Origin: Phoronis australis
Taxonomy: Eukaryota > Phoronida > Phoronidae
Length of the DNA stretch: 64,000 bases
Reading direction: 5' to 3'
Assembly (NCBI GenBank): GCA_002633005.1
Contig: NMRA01000083.1
Span: 587,161 to 651,160, forward strand
In this document: positions 26,301 to 38,300 of the stretch, in pieces
Position numbering within the stretch: the first letter of the stretch is position 1
Layout: the number at the start of each line of letters is the position of its first letter
The notes under the pieces: model-generated
The model's database searches: none
Told to the model about the DNA's origin: nothing
Seen by the model: only the letters and a program-made list of their open reading frames with translations
Made by a program: the position numbers and the translations under genes

Positions 26301-29300
26301 TTTGCACAACAAGTGACCGAGAAGAGATTCTTGCCAGTATCTATCACCTCATGAGCAACAATAATGGTTCTAACCAGAACCTGCAAAGGTCAGACTCTGG
26401 ATGCAGCCTAGCAAAGGTTGAACCCCTTACAAGGTCATCCAGTGCTGGGTCAACTCCTCCTCTGTCGCCGTCTCCAAGGACACCACCAGTGATTGACAAG
26501 TCTGTTATTGTGAAACAGGATAGTGGGAAGAAGAAAAAAAAGGGGCAAGTAGATTATTTTGGGAATTGATGGCTTTGTTCTTTAAGTGGATTTTAGGGCA
26601 ATGGAATAATTCAATATTTACAAAACATTTAAGAACTGAGGACTAATAAAATCAATTTACAGTATATCTGAATTACTATGTTGCTTCATTTGATAAGATC
26701 ATTTAGCAGTGTTAGTGAGTTTAGGCTATGGCCTACCTTAAAATTTGTCTGAGTGTGAGCGACATCTAGTGATTCTGAGGACACCAGAAGCGGGTCTGGG
26801 GGCCATTATGTTATTGTCTGTGCATATCTTATATAGTTGTTGCTGTTACACACAAAATGTGATCTACAATGTTGAACTTGACCGTTTATGCAACTGCTCA
26901 CTGTAAGCTGTGAGTAAAAAGTGGAGATGGCAAGACCGTTGGAATGCTGGTTATCAGTTATGACTGTGATTCCCTGATAATGTGTTTCTAATTGCTTGTC
27001 ATGAACATGTCCTGAGTGAAGGCCGGCATTGTCTCATTGAAAGTAATTGGGTCTGTCAATCAACTTGAGTTAAACGCTGAGCATTCCTAAATCTGACTTG
27101 TCAAAATATTTACAGGCTACATAAGCTTAAGGAAAAGATGGCTCCAAAGATATTTGGTACAAGGTCAAAAGATAACGGTGATTGTGTGCATATCTGGAAT
27201 AATCTGGCATCTCAAGGTAGGTTACTGATCATTCTTGGTTATTTTGTTACATTCCCACATATTTGTGTGACGTTGCATATTGCTGTCGACTTCTCTGTCA
27301 ATTGTTCTGAAAATTTCCCCAGTGGTAATTTTAGTTTTTGTCTACGTTTGCCTCTGTATCTTCGGAGTTTATTAATGAATTTTCATGAAATTTGGGAAAT
27401 AAGGTTTCTGTTAAGGAGACTGTAATGACTTTCCACTTTTTGATGAATGCAACATATTTTGCGGCTATTTTTACTATTTATGAGTCTGTTTATTGGCGTG
27501 TGCCTGTTTAACCCCAAAACAGCTCAAAGAATCATGAAATCTTTCAGATGTGTTCCAACTGAGAAGAACAGCACTAAACATAATTTTTGGACTGTTGAGA
27601 CTTTTCTCTATTCCCTTGAATCAGTTTTGCATTTTTGTGCCTGGAACTTTATCTTTTTGTGAAATTTGGCAACTGAACGTGACAAGAAATGACGACAACT
27701 TTGGTATAGATCCAACTAGTGTTGTGTCCCCTTGTAGCAGTTTTAGTTTTTTACGTTTTCCTCTGCAACTTCGAATTTCCTTGACGTATTTTCATGAAAT
27801 TTGGCAGATAGTTTTCTATTAAGGAAATGACACCTTTTCCCTTCAGATTCAAATATTCTATGCCACCTAGTTACCTATTTTATTATTTTTGACCGTTCCC
27901 CTCTCTATCAGCCAAACCCCTGGAAGGACCACTCATTATAAAATTGGCAAATGTGTTCTTACTGAGATGAGCATGATTGATATGTCCGATTACTGTTTCC
28001 CTCAACTTTCCGTTTTTGTTTTTTGCGCATGTAGCTTAATATCTACCGAGAGAGGAGAGTGCAACTGACATGGAGTTTGGGACAAATCTTACAAATATGG
28101 TTTTCTTTGTGTGTATCTTGGTATCTTCTAAGTTACTCACTGAATGTTCATGAAATTTTGCAGATAAGTTGAAATGTCAACACTTGCTGCACTGCAGATG
28201 GATTTGACCTATTCTGCGCCCCCTTGTGTCCTTTTTGATATTTTTGCTGTTAATCACCTGGCAAACTGCTTGAAGAATCATGATGAAAGATGGCAGTGTG
28301 TTCCCATTGAGGAGAGCATAACTGACATACTTTGTGGCCCCAAGAGTCTAGATTAAGCAAACTAGTTTTGCTTCCTATAGTGTGTATGTTTAAAATAGTG
28401 GTCCTCTGTTGTGGTCATCCCTTGAATCTGTGCTGTGAGTGCAACAGTGTCTGTATATCAACACTCCACATTGCTCTTGTGTCAATCATCTTGTCAGAAT
28501 TCATTGGATGGACAACCCTGACGAGGAGACAGTTTGTTTGACGTTTTATTTTAGCGAAAATCTACATGTATATTGATTTTTGATCATGTATTCTTTTCTG
28601 TTAACAATGTCACACCTTCATGACCATGTTTCAGACTCCATGTCGACGACACCAGTAAAAGCAAGCGAGTCTACAACGTGTGCTGAGGTAATAAACACAC
28701 TACTTGACCAGCACGAGATCACAGATGACTTTAACTTATACTACATGGTTGAGAGTGCTGTTGATCCAGAACAAGACAGTAAGTTAACTCATGAAGTCTA
28801 ATAGGTGAACGGTAAAGTTTCTGTGTGCAATAGTAGTTATACCAAGACTGTTGTTTTTACCATTTTTCAAAAGCTTACTTCATTGCTCAAAATGTTACCA
28901 CATACATAACCAAGACAGTTGTAGAACTCAAACCTTTGTAACCTATGAGATATTTTTTATTTTTTTTCTGTTTTGTGCTGAGGCGAAATGATTTCCACCA
29001 TTCAGGTGTTCTAAGTTTAAAAATAAATATGCTAAAAGTTCACTCATTTAGACACAGTATAGCGGACAAGTGAAATTTTATTTGTTGATTTTTTCAATTT
29101 ATTTAGTCACCTGTCGGCCACACCACGTGACATGATGAGACCAACAGGTGGCGTGCAGGCCAGACTTAAAATGTTTGCGAGTCCTCTCAGTTTTTTTTAA
29201 ATAAGAATAATTAGTGTTAAATAATGGTCACTTTTTAGCTGAATTGTGACTATAAAGAGGACAAAATTGGTTTTTAATCAATTGTAAATGTAAAAGATAT

Positions 29301-32300
29301 GTATTTACGTAATCATTGTTGTTCTTTAGTGATACCATTCTCACTCAGAGTGTCTTCCCAATACATCAATTACTTTCTAATAACAATCAACTTACCCATG
29401 TTTATTTATAATTGTTAAAACATCTTTCCAGTATTTGACCGTGAGTTAGGCAAGTTTGAGTGTCCATTGTTTGTGCAACAGCAGTGGTCAAGCCCTCCTT
29501 CTCATAGACTGGAGCTGCATAAGAGGAGAGGCATTCAGATCAAGGTATGATTAAATGGACATTTAAGGTTATGTAGGACCATAGAAAACTTTCCAAATTT
29601 GACGAACTTCTTCGAAACATCACATCTCAGAAATGGCTGATTGGATTCATATAAAACTCGGATACTATGCTTTGTGCTCTGTTTTCCAAAGGTCTGTTAG
29701 GAATTGTTTTTAAAATGTTCTACTTTTGCATAAGGGGCTATCAAAATGTAGGACTTTATATGATTTTTGTGAAAAAAAAATGTAAAGTTGCATAAAACAA
29801 AATTGAAATGAGCGTTTTTGATGTCTCATCTTGAGCACTTATTTCAAAGTTATAGTTGTGTTGATATTATGGTAAACACACATACTTGTCAATAAAGGGC
29901 CCACATGACCTTAATAAGCAGACAGGGAAGACTTATATGGAGAAATGCACTCTCTGTGCTACGTAGTGATAGACAGCATTGAGGTTTTTATTGATGAAAG
30001 AGTGTGCATGCTTTTGAAATCGCAAGTTGCTAACAGCAAGTGGCTTCACTATAGATATATTTGCAGCTATTTTGGTTCTAAAGTATTTCTGTATAGTTTG
30101 TGTGATATTGTATTAAAAGTGTTTACGTCTAAGACTAAACAAAATATAATAATTGATTCTGGCTCAAACCAGATGCAATTATGCTATTTTTAGCCTTAGC
30201 AATTAAGCGCAAGAGATGTAAAAATACATTCAATCACACAATTTTGGAATCTGCTTTTTCTCAGTGCAATGTAGTCCAGAGTTTTTTTAGTAGCAGAGTG
30301 CGGAATGGTTTAAGACAAAATGTTGAGGAACAGATTTTTATACTGAAAAATGTCTCTGTTTATTTTATCAACATTTTACAAGTCTTGTGAGGTCACGTCT
30401 TAATTATGTCTTCATCCAGGTAGTGTATCACATTAGTGGTATGAGACAGAGAGGGAAGTCCTTCAGTCTCTCTGATAGATCAACGTCAGAAGATGCCTTG
30501 AAGACTGCTCTGAGAAAAATAAGACTGAGACATGTGGATGCAACTCTGTTCTGTTTAATGCAAATTAATAAAGAAAATGGCGGTACGTTGAACAAGGTTA
30601 CTTTCAGAAGTTGACTGTGGACTTAGTTTAAAGGGAGCTGTGATTTGTTATATAATAAATTAATTACTGGATTTAATCATCCACACGCAATCACAAAGCG
30701 TAGCTACCTTTTAATCTAAACCCATAGTCAACTTCTGACAGTCACCAGGGGGCAGTTGATGTCATAGCTTCTCAACTTCTCAAATTCATTTGATTTTAAA
30801 TTGTGTTCCATAATCAATAGAAGTTTAATAGAAGTATGGCAATNGCTCTGGTGACAAGTATTGTAGATTTACAGTTTTGGCAATCTTACAAGAGGTAATA
30901 AAATGACAAAATTTTTGTATTTACCTTAACTCGGAAATATTTCCTCTCAATTTTTGTTTAAATAAGAATAATTAGTGTTAAATATTGGTCAATTTTTAGC
31001 TGAATTATGATTCTAAAGGGAGCGAAATTGGTTTTTAATCAATAGTAAATGTAAAAGATAATACGTTATCATTGTCGTTCTTTAGTGATACCATTCTCAC
31101 TCACAGTGTCTTCCCAATACATCAATAAGTCTTATGTTTTTAATAACAATCAACTTACCCGTGTTTATTTATAATTGTTAAAACATCTTTCCAGTATTTG
31201 ACCGTGAGTTAGGCAAGTTTGAGTGTCCATTGTTTGTGCAGCAGCAGTGGTCAAGCCCTCCTTCACATAGACTGGAGCTGCATAAGAGGAGAGGCATTCA
31301 GATCAAGGTATGATTAAATGGACATTTGAGGTTATGTAGGACCATAGAAAACTTTCCAAATTTGACGAACTTCTTCGAAACATCACATCTCAGAAATGGC
31401 TGATTGAATTCATATAAAACTCAGATACTCTGCTTTGTGCACTGTTTTCCAAAGGTCTGTTAGGAATTGTTTTTAAGATTTTCTACTTTTGCATAAAGGG
31501 CTATCAAAATGTAGGACTTTTATATGATTTTTTGAAAAAAAAATGTAAAGTTGCATAAAAATGAAATTGAAAATAGTGGTTTTGAGGTCTCAGCTTGAGC
31601 ACTTATTTCAAAGTTATAGTTGTGTCAGGGCTTGGAATTTTCCGCGGAAACGCGGATTTCCGCTTTTTTCAAGTGTTCTGTCCGCGCATTTTATTATATT
31701 TCCGCGTAAAAACAAATCGGATTTTATATAAAATTTCCGCGGCAAATTCCTTTCTTACCGCGGCGTTGCAGACGACGTTCACCTCGAAAAGCGGAAGTTG
31801 CTCTTTATGTTTCGGAGGAACGTAAATTGTCAACATTGCCGAGGCATCTGGGTAAGCGTTGTGGGATTTTCAATGGCGTCTCGTGTTACTGTAAACCGCG
31901 GCGACAAAGACTACGGCTCTGCAGCCAAAAATGTGTGGGTTGGGAGTGGAATGACGAGCTAAAAGGACGCAGACGCATGCTAGTGATGGTGGTAATGTTT
32001 TTTTTTTCTTTTTTAGTCCTCCTGATTTTTGTCGGGGAAAGGTTTACATCGACCATTTCAAGGCTGGGTAGCGTGCATGTTTTGGGCCGTAAAAGTTTCC
32101 GCGTTTTTTGTCATTAGTCATTCCAAGCCCTGTTGTGTTGATATTATGGTAAACACACATACTTGTCAATAAAGGTCTCACATGACCTTAATAAGCAGAT
32201 GTGCAAGTTGCTAACATCAAGTGGCTTCACTATAGATATTTTTGCAGCTATTTTGGTTCTAAAGTATTTCTGTACAGTTTGTGTGATATTGTATTAAAAG

Positions 32301-35300
32301 TGTTTACATCCAAGACTAAACAAAATAGGATAATTCATTCTGGCTCAAACCAGATGCAATTATGCTATTTTTAGCCTTAGCAATTAAGCGCACAAGGTGT
32401 AAAAATACATTCAGTCACAGAATGTTGGAATCTGCTTTTTCTCAGTGCAATGTAGTCCAGAGATTTTTTAGTAGCAGAGTGCGGAATGGTTTAAGCCAAA
32501 ATGTTGAGGAACAGATTTTTATACTGAAAAATGTCTCTGTTTATTTTATCAACATTTTACAAGTCTTGTGAGGTCACGTCTTAATTATGTCTTCATCCAG
32601 GTAGTGTATCACATTAGTGGTATGAGACAGAGAGGGAAGTCCTTCAGTCTATCTGATAGATCAACGTCAGAAGATGCCTTGAAGACTGCTCTGAGAAAAA
32701 TAAGACTGAGACACGTGGATGCAACTCTGTTCTGTTTAATGCAAATTAATAAAGAAAATGGCGGTACGTTGAACAAGGTTACTTTCAGAAGTTGACTGTG
32801 GACTTAGTTTAAAGGGAGCTGTGATTTGTTATATGATAAATAATTACTGGATTTAATCATCCACACGCAATCACAAAGCGTAGCTACCTTTTAATCTAAA
32901 TCCATAGTCAACTTCTGACAGTCACCAGGGGGCAGTTGATGTCATAGCTTCTCAACTTCTCAAATTCATTTGATTTTAAATTGTGTTCCATAATCAATAG
33001 AAGTTTAATAGAAGTATGGCAATTCTATTTAGCTCACAAATATGGCAGATTCTGCTTTGTCAAAATTTACAACTAACATGAGGATTACCAAAATTTTAGT
33101 TGATTAACATAGCTGGTGTTGGGCAGATTTTAGAAAAACAGAAAAACAACTTTTGGTTTAGTTTTCTTTATTTGCTGCAAGTTAATTATCCTTTGAAAAA
33201 CAGAAGAGTGAGAATTTTTCTAGTTATTTTGGGTAAAATAACTGAAGAATTACTGAACCCTGATTTGTAAAAACTTTTGGCCCACATGTCCATTGACCTT
33301 TTCAAGGAGGGATGGGTCAAGAGGACATATTTACTATGAACTATAGACTCATAACTGTCACTACTGAGAGATGACTGAATGTTTCAGGATGCAATGTCAT
33401 GTAGATCGAAGCATGCTTTTTGTAGGAACTCAATAAACTTAGCACATTGAGTGCACTTTCAGACTTTGGGAGGTAAATCTTGCTTGACATGTCCAATCTT
33501 AAGTTAAGGGGGTCTGTTGTGTACTTTACAGATATAACACACATTGAAGAGGAAGATATCATTGTCAGCTTGCCTTCTGATTGTTTTGTGCTCTGTGATC
33601 AAGTCAACAGAGAGTCCCTGTGTGAAGACAGACAAGTTACAGAAAGTGTAACAAGGTAACAATGCCCACATTGTACGCTCCACATTTTCCATGTCATCTA
33701 TGCCATGGTTGCCACGGTTTACCCCCATAGAGGATGTCATCCATGTAATATTTTCACCCGGATTGACATCATTAGGCTTTTCCTACTGAATATAAATGTT
33801 TCCCTCGGATATGTTATGAAAGTTTCCTACACGTAACACGCGGCACTCCCTTGGACAGGGGGCGCTATAACCTCCCTCGTTCATTGCAAATACAACAACC
33901 TCAGTTTTCACCCGTCTTCTTTCCTTAGCCAGTCCATCATTTTGAATACTGTTGGCATCTCCAGGCTTGTTATTATTGCACGCTTTCATTTGGTGCTTTT
34001 CTGGGACTTTGCGATGCTTGCAGTTTCATTTTTGTTGTAGGTCATTTTAAGTGTTTATGAGAAGACATTAGATTGAGAATGCCAAGGTGGTATATGAAGT
34101 AGGAAACCTCCTGGTTTCTGTGAATAGTTATACACATATTTGACCATACCGATACATTTATTTTTAAATTAGCTTTTGGACAGTGTGGTTGAATTGAAAA
34201 GTTTCTAGGAAAGCAGTCAAAAGATGTGACTTCACTTCACTGTTGACCTTTATTTGTTTTTGCAGTGTTGTGAGAAGAAATTCATCACTTGTGTCGCATG
34301 GTTCAACACTGTCAGGGAATTCTATTGTAAGTCATTTTGAACGGGGAGATTTTGGTATTTCATGATTTTTGATCAATTAGTAACGTGGTGTTTTCATGTT
34401 GAAGTATATAATTGTAAAGGATTTCAGGAAAGGTTTGCCAGAACTATGAAATAATATCATAGTAGAGAGATTTCGCAGATGTACAGTATATTGAATATGT
34501 ATTCGTAAAAGAGATCATGCCGAGATGTACACAGGTTAGCTAACCTGCTGAGGTGGCCCCACATGACGTGCCATTACCAAGTAGGCTGTTGGCATTAAAA
34601 TAACAATCCATGTAATATGTTTACCACTCTTGCACCGGAGGAAAAAAATGCAATCTTTAGAAAACGCATGCTTTTTCTTCACGTCATGCATTTTAGGTGA
34701 ATACATTTTTCTGTTGTCTAATCTTGACTTGTCTGTGTTGCTGTTGAATCAGAGATGAACAGTTTCACGTGGCAATGGAAAAGGATGACGAGGAGCTGCT
34801 ATACTTAAAGTAGTAGCAACACTTATTAGTCTAGTTTTTGTGGAAGTGTAAGCATTCAGTGCAATTGTATTTTAAAATGGCAACGTCATTTTCCACTGCA
34901 AAGCAGTGTGGCATTGACATCTGGTAATTTCAATGATTAAAGTGCAAGGTTTCTTAAGGGCCTTTCATACCAACGTCAATGGGTCGATGGTTTGGGGAGT
35001 TGCGGTCAGTATGAATGTTTAACTTGAAGTTCGATCCTGGATCAAAGTTAACAGCTCTAATTAACATTGCAGTTAACAGGTGGATTTAACAGCACAGCGT
35101 CGATGCTGTGGTGCTGTATGAATGGTCAACTTCTGTTCCATCGAAGTTATCGCCAGGTGCCACTGTTATCGTCAACAATTTAAGGGTAGTGTAGTCGGTA
35201 ATAGTTGCTTATATTTTGCTCGAAAAATGACCAATCGAATTAAAAATAGGTTTTATGTCAATTAGCACTTGTAAAAGTTTCCAAATTATCACATTGAAAA

Positions 35301-38300
35301 ACCTTAGCATACAGTGCTACCTTGTGATTACTTCGATGGCAACAGCATCACCAGCCATTTACTTCGATGTCCGTTAACTACAGAAGCCAGTATGAACGAT
35401 TTAGTTTATGTCGCAGTTAACGTTGATGCTCCGCTTAGACTGGAGTTAAATCAGTATGAAAAGGCCTTTAAATATTTGTGCTGTAACCATGTGTGGTGGC
35501 TTAAAGTAGAAGTATGAAAATATAACACCAGTTCCCCATAAAACAGCACAATGTACCTCAAGCCAGTCATTGATGAATATAGATAACGTTTAAGGAATAC
35601 AAATCAGTTCATAGGTATTGAACAGTCAGGGAGATAAGCTGATTATAATGGATCCACGCCACGGTCATGTGCACAGGTGGTCACTCTAAATGATGGGAAT
35701 AACATTTTTTGTGACAATGCTGATCCATTGAATTTCTCTGTCCTCAATTTAGAGCAAATTATATTCATTTCAAATCACCATCTCACAAAGATCAAATTTC
35801 AGTGCTTAATATAGTGACACATGACTTTAATCTCGCCTAAAAACCTTAAAACCGTATTCAAATTGACAGAACAAAAAGTTTTTGGAGTGTGGTATCTTGC
35901 TGAATTGAAGCAGACAATTAAGGGTTCATCATAACTACACACAGAGTGTGATGAGGTATCCTTCGAGCTAAGGTAACCAGTCATCTGCAAAATCTCTATG
36001 GTAATAATTAGGTGTTATGCTTGATGTATACACCAGTGTTTAAATTTGTGCCTTATGGAAGGTTCGTTATATTGACACTTTTCAAAGGCTTGCTACATTG
36101 TTGCAAAATGACAGTTTTTGCCAAATATTGATAGATGAAAGATGCAGAAACGAATGATATTGATGATGAAGATGTGTCAAGGATCAAAACATCTCAGATT
36201 ATGACCTCTGAGACTGTTTCATGTTGACGTATGAACTCTGCCAGTTAATAGAGGTTGTTTTCTTTTGGTCCTTTTTTCACTGTGTGTTGAGGAATTGCCG
36301 AGTGTATAAATATCTGTATTTCCACCACACTGTGTCTAAAACTGAGGCAGCTTCACCTTATGTGTTGTGGAGTAAACCTTTATTATTTTAAACTGCCTTA
36401 TGGTTATGAAATTTTGAAGTGAACTCACATTTCAAGTCACTAACAATTTTGAATAAACTTAATTGCCATTGTTCATCTTTTTCATTTTTCAAAAGTTTCT
36501 AACATTTTTATGCGCCCACATATTTATATGTGGACGCATTATGCCGTCATCTCTGTCCGTCCGGCCGTCCGTCCGTCCGGCCGTCCGTCCGTCCGTCCGG
36601 GCGGCGTCCGTCCGGCGTCCGCTGCTCTATCTCCAAAACCCTTTGACATACATTCATGAAATTTGGCACATATGTTCCATTCATGAATGGGACGGCATGT
36701 GCGAACTTTCGGATGGATCCGACTACCGGTGTGCCCCCTAGTGGCAATTTTAGTTTTTTACGCTTACCTTTGTATCTTCAAAAGTCCTGAACGGATTTTC
36801 ATGAAATTTGATATGTAGGCACCTAGTAGTGAGATGACGCTATCCTGCCGTTTTCGGATGGATTCGACATAGTTTGCGCCACCTAGTGGCCATTTTTACT
36901 GTTTTCGAGTCTGTTTTTGTGCTTCCACCCCTCTATCAACCAAACCGCTCGAAGGATGATTGTGAAAATTGGCATGTATGTGCTTACTATGTAGAGGACG
37001 GTTGACGATGATTTTCCGACGATTTCGACTNTGGTATAGACGTTAAAATATGATAAAGCATTTGTTTAGTACTACTGATCTTTTTGGAAATAAATTCCTC
37101 ATGTCCAATATACTCAGTGACCTAAATTAGTGAGGTTTTACAATTAGCACTAGCCACTATGTGTAAAGTGTATTTAAACCCGTTTTATTAGACACCACAT
37201 TCCAGGACACCTCTACTGCAGTCTTAATGACCTGTTCATCAATGAACCAATAACATCTCACTTGTGTCCTGCTTCACATTGTAGGGTAGTGCTAACAGTT
37301 TAGCGTCATCCAGCTCTGGTGGCCTGTCACCAAGGCTACACAGTACTGCAGAAGGACAGGTAGGCCCTCTGTTGCGTTATTACTAGTCCTGACATCAGCA
37401 GGGTTTTAAGCAACCCGTGGGTGCTCCCATAGATGAGGTATATGGGAGGTTCTACTCTGGTGGTTGACTTTCACAACTAGTTTACCGGCAACCTGGTACT
37501 TTTTGACAAGGTTTGCTATGATTGGGTGCTTTTCCAATTTAATTCCCAACGACAGGATCCACTTTGAATGTTCAAAAGTTCCTTTTTCCAAGTGGAAATT
37601 TTTACAAAAAGGTTTTAACATTACCTGTGTTTTTGAAACTGTGGGCATGGGTATCCTATTTTTCCCGCTGCATCCCTGTCATAAATATAATCCCTGTCAT
37701 AAATATAATCGAGTACCCACAGGCTAAACAACAAAAAGTTTGGTGACCCTGGTAATGTAATTTGAGGTGCATCCCCAATCACTACAATTATTACCCTCTC
37801 CCCTCTGTTGCCACCATGTTTGCCTACATTTTATGAGGCCAAGACCACGAGGCCCCTTTTTTGTTTGGAGCATTAAGCTATATAGGTTAGTTGTATTCAT
37901 ATATAATCTGACACTGCGCCAACACTTGAAAAAGAGAAATGGCCAGGCCATGTTGTCCATCAAATCCATATTTAATTGTGAAACTACACAGATGTTTGTT
38001 GTCTTTCTAGCTGCTGTTGTGTCACTTTTCAGGTGGTTGACTCAAATGAACAGAGTGCTCATAGTTCTCACACCACCGATGTGCTTGAGGATGGTTGTCT
38101 CCCCTGTAGTAGTGGTATACCACAGCAGGATCAGATGGTAAGTGTTAATGGAAACTTAATGCCAACAATAATCTGACAAAATGATGTGTGAGCGTGAGCA
38201 GAATTTTTGTTCTTGCGACAGCTGAGTGTGTTCTTAGCGCAATTCGCAATTAGAGTAGAGTGAGGCAAGATGGCCAGTTTCAGAATTATGCACGGGTCTG

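Larger units (their letters stand above)
22318..26611. repeat. Duplicated block 2, right copy
   Basis: It repeats 18865-22239 with SNPs, small indels and one 900-bp insertion (22898-23797). It contains exons 5-7 copy B and runs on into the sequence leading to exon 8. Confidence 0.85.
29183..30843. repeat. Duplicated block 3, left copy
   Basis: It matches 30952-33024, includes exons 10-11 copy A and ends exactly at N30844. It contains about 100 bp (about 29917-30020) that the right copy lacks, and lacks the 507-bp transposon that the right copy has. Confidence 0.85.
30952..33024. repeat. Duplicated block 3, right copy
   Basis: It repeats 29183-30843 with a 507-bp nested transposon and an approximately 100-bp deletion. 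It continues into the unique intron before exon 12. Confidence 0.85.
34327..37284 (+). other. Intron 13, including contig join
   Basis: About 3 kb, AT-rich. The left part shows no feature I can name. It contains the CCGT-headed repeat (36507-37030) and N37031. Confidence 0.5.

Noticed and set aside
31827-32117. 96-codon frame inside the nested transposon
   Set aside because: Low-complexity hydrophobic and basic sequence with no family resemblance; another, shorter frame (ATG 31873) looks at least as likely.
15346-32763. Real tandem duplication of exons 4, 5-7 and 10-11 giving extra SAM/RA domains
   Set aside because: Each pair is split by an N contig join, copies differ like alleles, and using both copies of exons 5-7 breaks the frame.
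36547-36747. Arg/Pro/Asp-rich frames over the CCGT tract on both strands
   Set aside because: Pure translation of a microsatellite.
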